Shown one piece after another: positions 1 through 7,448 of a stretch of 11,467 nucleotides of DNA. The notes under the pieces are model-generated. The model was not told the origin of the DNA. It saw nothing but the letters and a program-made list of their open reading frames with translations, and did no database searches. The stretch lies in NCBI GenBank assembly GCA_946477805.1, contig CAMKZP010000062.1:1-11467 (forward strand), given 5' to 3'. This stretch comes from an uncultured Enterobacter sp. (GTDB lineage Bacteria > Pseudomonadota > Gammaproteobacteria > Enterobacterales > Enterobacteriaceae). A program made the position numbers and the translations under genes. The stretch's first letter is position 1; each line of letters opens with the position of its first letter.

Positions 1-54
1 CCCACGACAACTGGAATCACAATCCAGGGCTCTACCAACTGAGCTATAGCCACC
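1..54 (-). tRNA. hisR: tRNA-His (GTG), partial
   Basis: The reverse complement begins GGTGGCTATAGCTCAGTTGG and matches the E. coli hisR tRNA from the 5' end (including the extra G at position -1 typical of tRNA-His) through the anticodon arm to the first strand of the T stem. The anticodon GTG is at 18-20, inside a seven-base loop at 16-22 closed by a paired stem. The rest of the T arm, the 3' acceptor strand and CCA lie beyond the left edge. It follows tRNA-Arg by 64 bp on the same strand, the argX-hisR order of E. coli, where leuT and proM come next. The cut inside a tRNA may simply be the end of the contig. Confidence 0.95.
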
Positions 55-118
55 ACTGTATTCTTATCACGCGGTACTGACTACTTCTCAGACCACCGCA
101 GCTCCAGCACCGGGTTAA

Positions 119-195
<77 letters not shown>

Positions 196-216
196 TTAGC
201 GCCGTTGCGGGGCTGG

Positions 217-245
217 ATATTACGTACCTCCGACCCCGCTGTCTA
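217..245 (-). promoter_or_regulatory. Sigma-70 promoter of the argX-hisR tRNA operon
   Basis: On the minus strand, TAGACA (240-245; four of six bases match TTGACA in place, with the essential GACA core) is separated by exactly 17 bp from TAATAT (217-222; a TATAAT variant). The following bases, CCAGCCCCGC, form a GC-rich discriminator of the kind found at stable-RNA promoters under stringent (ppGpp/DksA) control. Transcription would begin near 208-210, about 15 nt before the mature tRNA-Arg 5' end. An A/T-rich tract at 251-263 lies just upstream and could act as an UP element. Element matches are seen directly; stringent control is inferred. Confidence 0.75.
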
Positions 246-256
246 GTGCTTTTTTG

Positions 257-292
257 AAAAAAATGCGCGTTTGGTTATGGTTTGCACATTTT
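257..292 (-). terminator. Weak terminator-like hairpin downstream of yifK
   Basis: Eighteen bases after the yifK stop codon, the minus strand can pair AAAATGTGC (284-292) with GCGCATTTT (260-268) in nine base pairs including one G-T wobble. It is followed by a run of seven T (257-263) that overlaps the end of the stem. The 15-base loop is long and A-rich and the GC core is only four or five pairs, so it would be a weak intrinsic terminator. The T-run also lies just upstream of the argX -35 element, so the same bases may serve as promoter UP sequence. Read-through from yifK into the tRNA genes is possible. Confidence 0.4.
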
Positions 293-309
293 GCCGCTTA
301 TTCCTTCAC

Positions 310-1683
310 TTAATGCGCGGTGGCGCGGCGGCCCAGGCCAAATATCTTGTATGCAGCCGTCACGGCGGCAAGGAAGATCATCCCGACAAACAGCGACATG
401 CGGGTGTCTTCATTAAAGTACATTCCGATTAATACGCAAATCAGAAACGCCATCGTTAAATAGTTCGCGTACGGGAACAGAATCGAACGGAACGGATGGC
501 CTGCGATCGCCTGCTTGTGCGCCTGGCGGAAACGCAGCTGGCTAATGAGGATCACAAACCACGGGATCATGCCCGGCAGTACGCTGGCGCTGTACACGTA
601 TACGAACACGCGCTGCGGATTGGGGATGATGTAGTTCAGGCACGAGCCTATCAGCAGAATCGCAATGGACACCGCCACGCCGGCCACCGGCACACCCGCG
701 CGCGACACTTTTCCCATCGCCGCCGGAAGCTGCTTGTTTTTAGCGAGCGCGTAAAGCATGCGGCCACAGCTGTACATGCCGCTGTTACAGCCGGAGAGCG
801 CCGCCGTGAGCACCACGAAGTTAATAATGCCTGCCGCCGCCGTAATGCCAATTTTGGCGAAGGTTAAGACGAACGGGCTGCCGGTGGTGCCAATTTCGTT
901 CCAGGGGAAAATGGTCACGATAACGAAAATCGCCCCCACGTAGAAAATCAGGATCCGCCACAGCACTTTACCTACCGCGCTACGCAGCGTGACCTGCGGG
1001 TTTTTCGCTTCACCCGCGGTAATGCCGATCAGCTCAACGCCCTGATAAGAGGCGACAACGATGCAGAGCGCCGTCAGGAAGCCTTTCCAGCCGCCCGCAA
1101 AGAAGCCACCGTGATCGGTCAGGTTACCAAAGCCGATAGAGTGCCCGCCGTTGCCAAAACCGAAGAAGATTACGCCCAGGCCGACCACAATCATCACAAT
1201 GATGGTGGTGACTTTGATCATCGCGAACCAGAACTCAATTTCACCGTAGAGACGCACCGCCGCAAGGTTCGCCAGCGCGACCAGCCCCACGGCGATAAGC
1301 GCGGGTATCCACTGGACCATATCAGGGAACCAGAACTGCACGTAGACGCCTATCGCGGTGATTTCCGAGATCCCCACGGCCATCCACATAAACCAGTATG
1401 ACCAGGCCGTCAGATAGCCGAAAAACGGGCTCATGTACCGGTGCGCGTAAACGGCGAAGGAACCAGCCACCGGCTCCAGGAACAGCATTTCGCCCATCGA
1501 TCGCATGATGAAGAAAACGAACAGCCCGGCGATGATGTACGCCAGCAGTACGGAAGGGCCTGCCCATTTGAGCGTGCTTGCGGAGCCCATAAACAGGCCC
1601 ACGCCGATAGTGCCGCCCAGCGCTATCAATTCAATGTGTCGAGCCTCCAGCCCACGCTGTAGCTCCGGTTTTTTCTCTGCCAT
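310..1683 (-). CDS. yifK: APC-family amino-acid permease YifK (ThrP)
   Basis: This is a 457-residue inner-membrane permease, nearly identical along most of its length to E. coli YifK (461 aa, also called ThrP), which is described as a proton-coupled transporter of threonine and related small amino acids. It belongs to the amino acid transporter group of the APC superfamily. The amphipathic N-terminal signature GLEARHIELIALGGTIGVGL (residues 11-30) is intact, followed by about 12 hydrophobic segments. The C-terminus ends FGLGRRATAH, slightly shorter than in E. coli. The start is the ATG at 1683, with GAGG at 1688-1691 four bases away and the MAEKKPELQRGLE start expected for the family. It follows wecG after about 200 bp and has no known part in ECA synthesis. 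Its leader contains a probable GcvB sRNA site. Family and identity are very secure; substrate rests on literature memory. Confidence 0.96.
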   Translation of the reverse strand: MAEKKPELQRGLEARHIELIALGGTIGVGLFMGSASTLKWAGPSVLLAYIIAGLFVFFIMRSMGEMLFLEPVAGSFAVYAHRYMSPFFGYLTAWSYWFMWMAVGISEITAIGVYVQFWFPDMVQWIPALIAVGLVALANLAAVRLYGEIEFWFAMIKVTTIIVMIVVGLGVIFFGFGNGGHSIGFGNLTDHGGFFAGGWKGFLTALCIVVASYQGVELIGITAGEAKNPQVTLRSAVGKVLWRILIFYVGAIFVIVTIFPWNEIGTTGSPFVLTFAKIGITAAAGIINFVVLTAALSGCNSGMYSCGRMLYALAKNKQLPAAMGKVSRAGVPVAGVAVSIAILLIGSCLNYIIPNPQRVFVYVYSASVLPGMIPWFVILISQLRFRQAHKQAIAGHPFRSILFPYANYLTMAFLICVLIGMYFNEDTRMSLFVGMIFLAAVTAAYKIFGLGRRATAH

Positions 1684-1692
1684 AAATCCTCG

Positions 1693-1703
1693 GTTGTGTT
1701 TGC
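1693..1703 (-). promoter_or_regulatory. Probable GcvB sRNA target in the yifK leader
   Basis: The yifK mRNA leader reads GCAAACACAAC just before the Shine-Dalgarno GAGG. This is perfectly complementary over 11 nt to GUUGUGUUUGC in the G/U-rich R1 region of the sRNA GcvB as I remember its E. coli/Salmonella sequence. GcvB represses many amino-acid transporter mRNAs by pairing with CA-rich sites close to the start codon. yifK is a reported GcvB target in Salmonella, where ACA motifs in this region also enhance translation. The complementarity is seen here; regulation in this organism is inferred from the family. Confidence 0.7.
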
Positions 1704-1847
1704 TGTTTCCCGGCTTTGTGCCGGTTATTATTTTTGAGGGGTACTGAAATACGGAGCGAATGGTTTCTTAAATTCTGCCAAATGGCAAACGATGCATTAA
1801 AAAAATGAATGCATTGCACAGATTAGCAGCAGTTTTGCAGGGGAGTT

Positions 1848-1873
1848 GCAGCGCGAATAGCACATCGCGCTAC
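1848..1873 (-). other. Hairpin just downstream of wecG
   Basis: Seven bases after the wecG stop codon, the minus strand can form GTAGCGCGA/TCGCGCTGC, nine pairs with one wobble, closing an 8-base loop. It is not followed by a T-run (the next bases are AACTCCCC), so it does not fit an intrinsic terminator. It is more likely a 3'-end-stabilising or processing structure at the end of the ECA transcript, or part of a Rho-dependent termination region. The structure is seen in the sequence; its role is inferred. Confidence 0.5.
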
Positions 1874-1880
1874 ATTTTGA

Positions 1881-2621
1881 TTACATCTTTCCGGTGTAGT
1901 GCCAGCCGAGATAGCGCAGCAGGCGAATCTGCCGTTTGATGCGCGTCGGCTGAGACAGCAGGCGATAGAGCCACTCCAGCCCCAGATTTTGCCAGACTTT
2001 CGGCGCGCGCTTAACGTGGCCGGTGAAAACGTCGTAGGTGCCACCTACGCCCATATAAAGGGCATCCGGACAAACGAGACGGCAGTCGCGCATCAGGATC
2101 TCCTGGCGTGGAGAGCCCATCGCCACGGTAACGATTTTCGCCCCGCTGTCGCGCACGCGCTCGAACAGCGCCTGGCGTTCCTCGGGTTTGAAGTAGCCGT
2201 CCTGGCTGCCCACAATGTTAACATTCCACTGGCTACGCAGCTTCTGCTCCGTCTGTGCCAGCACGTCCGGCTTGCCGCCAATCAGGAAGACCGGCGTCCC
2301 TTCCGCACCCGCGCGCGCCATAAGCTGCTCCCAGAGATCGGCCCCTGCGACGCGTGAAACATTAGCATCAGGATACTTTTTGCGAATAGATCGCACCACG
2401 CTGATGCCGTCAGCGTATTTGAACTCCGCGGCTTCGATCAGGCTTTTCACCTCCGCGTTGTCTTCAACCGCCAGCATCTTTTCCGCGTTGATGGCCACCA
2501 GCGTGCCGGATTTCATCTGCCCGTCCGAGAACAAAAAATCCAGCGCGTGCTGCATATCTCGCCAGCCAATAAGCTGGAGGCCGCGCAGCGCATAGCGCGG
2601 CGCAGAAGTTGTGTCAGTCAT
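1881..2621 (-). CDS. wecG: UDP-N-acetyl-D-mannosaminuronic acid transferase (ECA lipid II synthase)
   Basis: WecG (RffM) moves ManNAcA from UDP-ManNAcA onto undecaprenyl-PP-GlcNAc (lipid I) at the cytoplasmic face of the inner membrane, forming lipid II. It is a GT26 enzyme of the WecG/TagA/CpsF family. Visible family motifs are LVAINAEKML (residues 41-50), FKYADGISVV with Asp71 (the likely catalytic Asp by comparison with TagA), MGSPRQEILM, and a basic C-terminal tail (IKRQIRLLRYL) that probably holds the protein to the membrane. The start was placed at the second ATG (2621): AGGG lies six bases before it and the product is 246 aa, the E. coli length. An ATG at 2627 would add two residues but leaves no room for a ribosome binding site. 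It lies 12 bp after wzyE and is the last ECA gene. Confidence 0.97.
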   Translation of the reverse strand: MTDTTSAPRYALRGLQLIGWRDMQHALDFLFSDGQMKSGTLVAINAEKMLAVEDNAEVKSLIEAAEFKYADGISVVRSIRKKYPDANVSRVAGADLWEQLMARAGAEGTPVFLIGGKPDVLAQTEQKLRSQWNVNIVGSQDGYFKPEERQALFERVRDSGAKIVTVAMGSPRQEILMRDCRLVCPDALYMGVGGTYDVFTGHVKRAPKVWQNLGLEWLYRLLSQPTRIKRQIRLLRYLGWHYTGKM

Positions 2622-2633
2622 TACCATCCCTAC

Positions 2634-3989
2634 TCAGACTTGCGACAGCGTTGTGCTGCCTTGAGGCTCACGTCGGTGCACCAGCCCTGCGCTGTCAAAC
2701 AACCAGTACAACAGTTTTGCCAGCAGCAGGCAGATGCCGAAAACGACCATGAAGAACACCACGCGCGAGACGAACGAATCCAGCCCCTCGCGCGCCAGAA
2801 CGATCATATTGAAAATGGCACCAAAACAGAAACTGTGCAAAATCGCTGACTTATAGCGGTTTGTCTCCTGGTTGCCGAGCGTGTAGAGCCAGTCGAACCA
2901 TTTAATAATCAGCCCCACGGCAACCGCGCCGGGTAAAATAAACCAGCTGCCGCCCATCACCACCAGCGAGCCAATCAGCGTGGGTGAAATAGCCAGACCC
3001 GAATGGTTGTTCAGCACTTCCCAGGTAAAGTAGTTTGCCGTATTCAGCACCACTCCCGGACGGTCTGGCCACAGCCAGGTAGGGATAAACACGTAGAAAT
3101 CACGCGCAATCGGCGCCAGGCCCTGGAAGTCGATCTTGTCGTAGTTTTGCAGCAGCAGCGCCAGGTTTTCCCACGGGGAGAAGGTGTCGCGCGTGAGGTA
3201 CAGGAAGGTATAGAACGCCTCATCGCCGGCCACGTTCAGCCCGTAGCGCTTCAGCGCCAGCCAGAACATCCCCACAATGCCAAACACCCCTGCGGCGGCC
3301 AGCATCCACAGGGAGATCCACCCGCGAATAATGCCGATAAACAGGAAAATGGCGAAGGCAATGATGATGTTGGCGCGCGTTCCGCCCACAATCATGTAGG
3401 TGAGGAGGCCAAAGGCGACGGTGCTGACCAGGAAAAACAGCCAGGCTTTGCTGTCCTGGCGCAGGAAAAAGACCACCAGCATAGCCGGAATGAAGAAGTA
3501 GAAGAAACGCTTGAGCGCCACGCCCGACACTTCGGCAGAGAAAATCTGGCTGTAGGAGTGCAGCTTAAACAGCAGGAAGCCGTTGTGCATGAAGAAGATG
3601 CCGACGCTCACCAGCGCGATGGTCATCAGCATGATCCACGTCAGGTGCGTCTCTACCCGATTCATGGTGAAAAGCGCGCGCCGCGGTGCCGCTACCGCCT
3701 TCGCCGGGCGCAGCCGCGTTTTATAGGTGACGTAGTAGACGGCGTAGAAGCAGGTCGCGGAAAGCAGCGCCTGGAGCAGGATCTCCGGCGGGGCGACGGC
3801 TACGTCAAAACGGAAAACCAGAATACTGGTCAGCGGAAAGCCGAAGTAAAAGGTCAGCAAAAACAGCAGCGAGAAGAATACGTTGAAGTTAAAGCGGACG
3901 CGGCGAAACTCAAACCAGGTGAGCGTGGCGATGAACAGCGCGCTCAGTAGCCAAACCACCAGCAGGCCGCTAAATTGCAACTGGCTCAT
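2634..3989 (-). CDS. wzyE: ECA polymerase WzyE
   Basis: This polytopic inner-membrane protein polymerises the ECA trisaccharide repeat from flipped lipid III on the periplasmic side, working with WzxE and WzzE. The 451-residue product matches E. coli WzyE (about 450 aa) nearly throughout. It has about 11 hydrophobic segments, conserved TYMIVGGTRANIIIAFAIF in the middle and FYTFLYLTRDTFSPWENLAL in a probable periplasmic loop. The start is the ATG at 3989 (MSQLQFSGLL), which has AGGAG seven bases upstream and matches the family N-terminus. An in-frame ATG 13 codons upstream, inside wecF, is rejected because it adds a basic, non-homologous tail. The ATG overlaps the wecF stop as ATGA, suggesting translational coupling. 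The C-terminal tail differs from E. coli. Confidence 0.97.
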   Translation of the reverse strand: MSQLQFSGLLVVWLLSALFIATLTWFEFRRVRFNFNVFFSLLFLLTFYFGFPLTSILVFRFDVAVAPPEILLQALLSATCFYAVYYVTYKTRLRPAKAVAAPRRALFTMNRVETHLTWIMLMTIALVSVGIFFMHNGFLLFKLHSYSQIFSAEVSGVALKRFFYFFIPAMLVVFFLRQDSKAWLFFLVSTVAFGLLTYMIVGGTRANIIIAFAIFLFIGIIRGWISLWMLAAAGVFGIVGMFWLALKRYGLNVAGDEAFYTFLYLTRDTFSPWENLALLLQNYDKIDFQGLAPIARDFYVFIPTWLWPDRPGVVLNTANYFTWEVLNNHSGLAISPTLIGSLVVMGGSWFILPGAVAVGLIIKWFDWLYTLGNQETNRYKSAILHSFCFGAIFNMIVLAREGLDSFVSRVVFFMVVFGICLLLAKLLYWLFDSAGLVHRREPQGSTTLSQV

Positions 3990-5065
3990 GCGTTGTCTCC
4001 TGCTGCAATTCGCAGCGCGCGATGCCACGGCGTGAGGTAGTTCGGGCTAAAGAACGCGATGGCGTTTTTATCCACCAGCGCCAGCTGACGCTGCGCCTCG
4101 CGCACCACCTCTTCATTCAGCGCATCCTCTGTGAACAGGACCGGAACGTGCTGCTCGGCCATATCCTGCCAGAACGGGTTTTCGCGGTTAAGCACGCACG
4201 GCACCCCCGCCTGGATGAGCAGACACAGCGTACCAATCCCCTGCTGGCGGGCAAAGATGAAATAGCCCAGATCGCACTTTCTCAGCAGCGCCAGGTAGTC
4301 ATCAAATTCCAGCTGATCCTGCAGAATGTGTATATTCTCAGGGCTGAATAACGCCCGCGCCTGCTCGCGGACCTCATCGATGTAGGCGCTGTTGTTCGCC
4401 GGATAGCCCATCGGCACAACCACGTTCACCGTATCGCCAAACTGCTGATGCACCGCCCGGAGCGCTGCAGCATGCTCGTTACTGCGATCTCCGGAGTTCC
4501 CTACCAGCACCGTCAGTTTGCCCTCTCGCCGCGCGTCGTTCGCCATCGCGTTCAGCGCCGGGTTCATGCGGGTCGGGAAATAGAGCAGCTCACCGCGCAC
4601 GCCGGGGTGCTGCTTCGCAAAGTAGTTAAGATCGCCACGGGTGGCGAACACGCAGCCTACGCGCCCCTGCGCCATGCGGCGCAGCGGGTAAAAGAGACGG
4701 AACTTCCAGCCGCGCGACACTTCGTAGAGATCGGCACCCCAGATGTGCCAGCTGCACTGGGAGGGTTTGATCCCGCCACTCAGGAGCGCCAGCCACAGGC
4801 CGGTATTAAACTGCCCGTGGAAAAAGAAGCGCTGCTCGCGATCCGCCCTGGCCTTCGCGACAACCGCCTTCGCCAGCGCCGCTTTGTCCGGCCAGAACGT
4901 GATATTGAGCGCCGGGCACGCCGCGCTCAGGCCATTGTCCTGGCCTGCAACCATAAACGCGCGCGCATCCGGCGAACCGGATGCCAGCTCATCGTTGAAG
5001 AACCGCAAAACGGTCTGGTTGTGGTGGGGGATATCCGACCCGAGTATGTGTATCAGTGCAGTCAT
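3986..5065 (-). CDS. wecF: TDP-N-acetylfucosamine:lipid II N-acetylfucosaminyltransferase
   Basis: WecF (RffT) adds Fuc4NAc from dTDP-Fuc4NAc to lipid II, giving lipid III, the complete undecaprenyl-linked trisaccharide. It is a GT56 enzyme, peripheral to the inner membrane on the cytoplasmic side. At 359 residues it has the E. coli length, with conserved blocks FFFHGQF (80-86), WHIWGADLYE (106-115), VGNSGDRSN (188-196) and GYFIFARQQGIGTLCLLIQA (267-286). The overall layout of two Rossmann-like halves fits a GT-B fold. The ATG at 5065 overlaps the wzxE stop as ATGA, and its own stop overlaps the wzyE start in the same way, so the three genes are probably translationally coupled. No lesion is visible. 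Confidence 0.97.
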   Translation of the reverse strand: MTALIHILGSDIPHHNQTVLRFFNDELASGSPDARAFMVAGQDNGLSAACPALNITFWPDKAALAKAVVAKARADREQRFFFHGQFNTGLWLALLSGGIKPSQCSWHIWGADLYEVSRGWKFRLFYPLRRMAQGRVGCVFATRGDLNYFAKQHPGVRGELLYFPTRMNPALNAMANDARREGKLTVLVGNSGDRSNEHAAALRAVHQQFGDTVNVVVPMGYPANNSAYIDEVREQARALFSPENIHILQDQLEFDDYLALLRKCDLGYFIFARQQGIGTLCLLIQAGVPCVLNRENPFWQDMAEQHVPVLFTEDALNEEVVREAQRQLALVDKNAIAFFSPNYLTPWHRALRIAAGDNA

Positions 5066-6312
5066 GCGCGTTTACGCCAAAGTAAAAATACGCCGCAGCA
5101 GGCAGCGAAATAAACGATATAAGTGGCCATATAGGCCTGAGCCGCCCCCAGCGCGCCGTGCGTTGGGATCAGCCAGTGGGAGAACACCGTCAGCAGCGCA
5201 AACTGGCTTATCTCCGCGAGGATATAGAGCCGCAGCGAGGCTTTCGCAATCACCAGATAGCCGAAAACGTAAGCGCCAACTTTCAGTACATCGCCCACCA
5301 GCTGCCAGGCGAACAGATCGCGCATGGCGGCAAACTTCGCCGAGAAGAGCAGCCAGATGGCGACATCGCGCAATAGCCAGACGGTAAAGCTGGCAGCCGC
5401 AACGGCCGGCAACACAAAACGCAGGGAGCGGAAAATCTCGCGGGTAATATCCTCTCTGGACGTCAGGCGCGATAAGGTTGGCAGCAACCAGACGCTAAAG
5501 GAAGCCGTTATAAACTGTAGGTAGGCGTCTGAAATACTGCTCACGCCCTGCCAAATCCCCACCTCATCCCAGCTGTAGTGCGCGGCGAGCAGGTTTCGCA
5601 TCATCACGTAGGCCACCGGGATGGTGACGGAGGTAATGAGCGCCATCAGCGTAAATTTCGCGAGCTGGCCCGCCAGCGCCTTGTCCCACTGGGGTTTCAG
5701 GTAGCGTAATGGGATAACGCCGCGGCGCATCAGCATAAACGCCGCCGGAACGACGACCAGCGCAGGCACCAGCGCCAGCCCCAGCAGCGCGCCTTCATAG
5801 CCGCCCAGGCGATAGCAAGCGTAGTAGGCAATCACGCCGATGACGCTGCCCAGGATCAGCGCCAGCGCGTTTCCTGCAGCGTCGCGGAAGCCTTTCATCA
5901 GCGCCAGCAGCAGGTTTGCCCAGGCAATCCCCATCTGCACCAGCGCCACGAGGCGAACCAGCCCCTGATACTGCGTATGGCCGAACAGGCCCTGGCTAAT
6001 GGGTGCCGCCGCCAGCAAGAACACAACGGCCAGCAGCGTTGAAAACCCCAGCACCATCGCCGATGACGTTCCCACCACCGAGCGCAGCTTTTCGGCATCG
6101 TCCTGATGCTGGGCGACGTATTTGGTTACGCCGTTGAATATTCCGGCCCCCGCCAGCACGCCGAGCACCGTGACCAGCTGGCGGAAATTTCCCGCCAGCC
6201 CGACGCCAGAAGGACCAAATGAGACAGCCAGCAGCTTAACGACCAGCAGCCCGGTACCAATTTTGACGAGCGTGGACGCGGCGGTCCACACCGATGCTTT
6301 TGCCAGAGACAT
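5062..6312 (-). CDS. wzxE: Lipid III flippase WzxE
   Basis: WzxE moves undecaprenyl-PP-linked ECA trisaccharide (lipid III) from the cytoplasmic to the periplasmic face of the inner membrane. It is a polysaccharide-transport member of the MOP superfamily. The product is 416 aa, the same length as E. coli WzxE, and starts MSLAKASVWTAASTLVKIGT with about 12 hydrophobic segments to the end (YMATYIVYFAACCGVFLLW, basic tail). The start ATG at 6312 is one base after the wecE stop and has no strong Shine-Dalgarno, so it probably depends on ribosomes finishing wecE. Downstream it overlaps wecF by 4 bp (ATGA). The position between the nucleotide-sugar genes and the lipid III transferase is that of E. 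coli. Confidence 0.97.
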   Translation of the reverse strand: MSLAKASVWTAASTLVKIGTGLLVVKLLAVSFGPSGVGLAGNFRQLVTVLGVLAGAGIFNGVTKYVAQHQDDAEKLRSVVGTSSAMVLGFSTLLAVVFLLAAAPISQGLFGHTQYQGLVRLVALVQMGIAWANLLLALMKGFRDAAGNALALILGSVIGVIAYYACYRLGGYEGALLGLALVPALVVVPAAFMLMRRGVIPLRYLKPQWDKALAGQLAKFTLMALITSVTIPVAYVMMRNLLAAHYSWDEVGIWQGVSSISDAYLQFITASFSVWLLPTLSRLTSREDITREIFRSLRFVLPAVAAASFTVWLLRDVAIWLLFSAKFAAMRDLFAWQLVGDVLKVGAYVFGYLVIAKASLRLYILAEISQFALLTVFSHWLIPTHGALGAAQAYMATYIVYFAACCGVFLLWRKRA

Positions 6313-6313
6313 A

Positions 6314-7444
6314 TCAGCCGAAATAACTCAGCAGAGTAGCGATCACCGTACGCTGGTTAACGGGCGTGAGGTTGTAGAACAGAGGCAGGCGAAGCAGGCG
6401 CTCGCTCTCTTTAGTGGTGTAGCGGTCTTCACCGGCAAAGGTGCCGAATGCTTCGCCAGCCGGGCTGGAGTGCAGCGGGATATAGTGGAATACCGCCAAA
6501 ATCTCGGCCTCTTTCAGCCAGGCGATCAGGCTGCTGCGATCGTCGTTGTCGCGCAGCTTGATGTAGAACATATGGGCATTGTGGACACACTCCGCCGGAA
6601 CGGTCGGCAGCTCAATGCGCCCTGCTTTCGCCAGCGGCTCCAGCGCGTCGTAATAGGTTTGCCACAGGGACAGGCGCTGCAGATTGATTCGCTCTGCCGC
6701 TTCCAGCTGCGCCCACAGGTACGCGGCCTGCAAATCCGCCATCAGGTAGCTGGAGCCAATGTCGCGCCAGGTGTATTTATCGACCTGCCCGCGGAAGAAC
6801 TGGCTGCGGTTGGTGCCCTTTTCACGGATCACCTCAGCACGTTCAACCAGCGCACGGTCGTTAATCAGCGTCGCGCCGCCCTCGCCGCCCGCGGTGTAGT
6901 TTTTGGTTTCGTGGAAGCTAAAGCAGCCGATATGGCCGATGGTGCCGAGCGCGCGCCCTTTGTAGGTGGACATTACGCCCTGAGCGGCATCTTCCACCAC
7001 AAACAGGTTATGCTTTTTGGCAATCGCCATGATGGTGTCCATCTCGCAGGCCACGCCCGCGTAGTGCACCGGGACAATCGCCCGCGTTTTGTCGGTGATC
7101 GCCGCCTCAATCAGCGTTTCATCGATGTTCATGGTATCCGGGCGGATATCCACAAAGACGATTTTCGCGCCGCGCAGCACAAACGCGTTCGCCGTGGAGA
7201 CGAAGGTGTAGCTTGGCATGATCACTTCATCGCCGGGCTGGATGTCCAGCAGCAGCGCCGCCATCTCCAGAGAGGCCGTACAGGACGGCGTCAGCAGTAC
7301 TTTAGCGCTGTGGAAGCGTTGCTCCATCCACTGCTGGCAGCGACGGGTGAAACCGCCGTCACCGCAGAGCTTGCCGCTGCCCATGGCAGACTGCATGTAG
7401 TCGAGTTCCGTTCCGACAACGGGTGGTGCGTTAAATGGAATCAT
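6314..7444 (-). CDS. wecE: dTDP-4-amino-4,6-dideoxy-D-galactose transaminase
   Basis: WecE (RffA) is a PLP enzyme that aminates dTDP-4-keto-6-deoxy-D-glucose, with glutamate as donor, to dTDP-Fuc4N. It belongs to the DegT/DnrJ/EryC1 sugar aminotransferase family. The PLP-binding lysine is Lys181 in SFHETKNYTAGGEGG, and Asp152 in VVEDAAQG is placed to contact the pyridine nitrogen. MPSYTFVSTANA (76-87) is also typical. The start at ATG 7444 gives 376 aa, the E. coli length, with AGGTG five bases upstream. The adjacent ATG at 7447 is too close to that site, and a longer upstream extension would run back into wecD. It lies 4 bp after wecD and 1 bp before wzxE. Its keto-sugar substrate is normally made by RffH and RffG, whose genes are missing from this cluster. 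Confidence 0.97.
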   Translation of the reverse strand: MIPFNAPPVVGTELDYMQSAMGSGKLCGDGGFTRRCQQWMEQRFHSAKVLLTPSCTASLEMAALLLDIQPGDEVIMPSYTFVSTANAFVLRGAKIVFVDIRPDTMNIDETLIEAAITDKTRAIVPVHYAGVACEMDTIMAIAKKHNLFVVEDAAQGVMSTYKGRALGTIGHIGCFSFHETKNYTAGGEGGATLINDRALVERAEVIREKGTNRSQFFRGQVDKYTWRDIGSSYLMADLQAAYLWAQLEAAERINLQRLSLWQTYYDALEPLAKAGRIELPTVPAECVHNAHMFYIKLRDNDDRSSLIAWLKEAEILAVFHYIPLHSSPAGEAFGTFAGEDRYTTKESERLLRLPLFYNLTPVNQRTVIATLLSYFG

Positions 7445-7448
7445 CATG

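Larger units (their letters stand above)
1684..1880 (-). promoter_or_regulatory. wecG-yifK intergenic region with several inverted repeats
   Basis: This 197-bp spacer is the longest gap between protein genes in the window and must hold any separate yifK promoter. It contains four inverted repeats: 1710-1714/1720-1724 (CCGGC/GCCGG, 5-base loop), 1776-1780/1783-1787 (TGCCA/TGGCA, 2-base gap), 1792-1798/1808-1814 (ATGCATT/AATGCAT) and a 9-bp stem at 1848-1856/1865-1873. A -10-like AATAAT lies at 1727-1732 on the minus strand, but I find no convincing -35 at 16-18 bp, so no promoter is called. The A/T-rich part with the 12-bp TGCCA palindrome looks operator-like; Lrp-type control is only a guess. 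Confidence 0.45.

Noticed and set aside
3003..3950. Plus-strand open frame (315 codons) opposite wzyE
   Set aside because: The translation is highly charged and rich in Gln/Glu/His, the mirror of hydrophobic membrane codons on the other strand, so it is a shadow of wzyE.
3990..4028. Thirteen-residue N-terminal extension of wzyE
   Set aside because: It adds a basic stretch with no match to the family. ATG 3989 has AGGAG at good spacing, an ATGA overlap with wecF and the conserved N-terminus.
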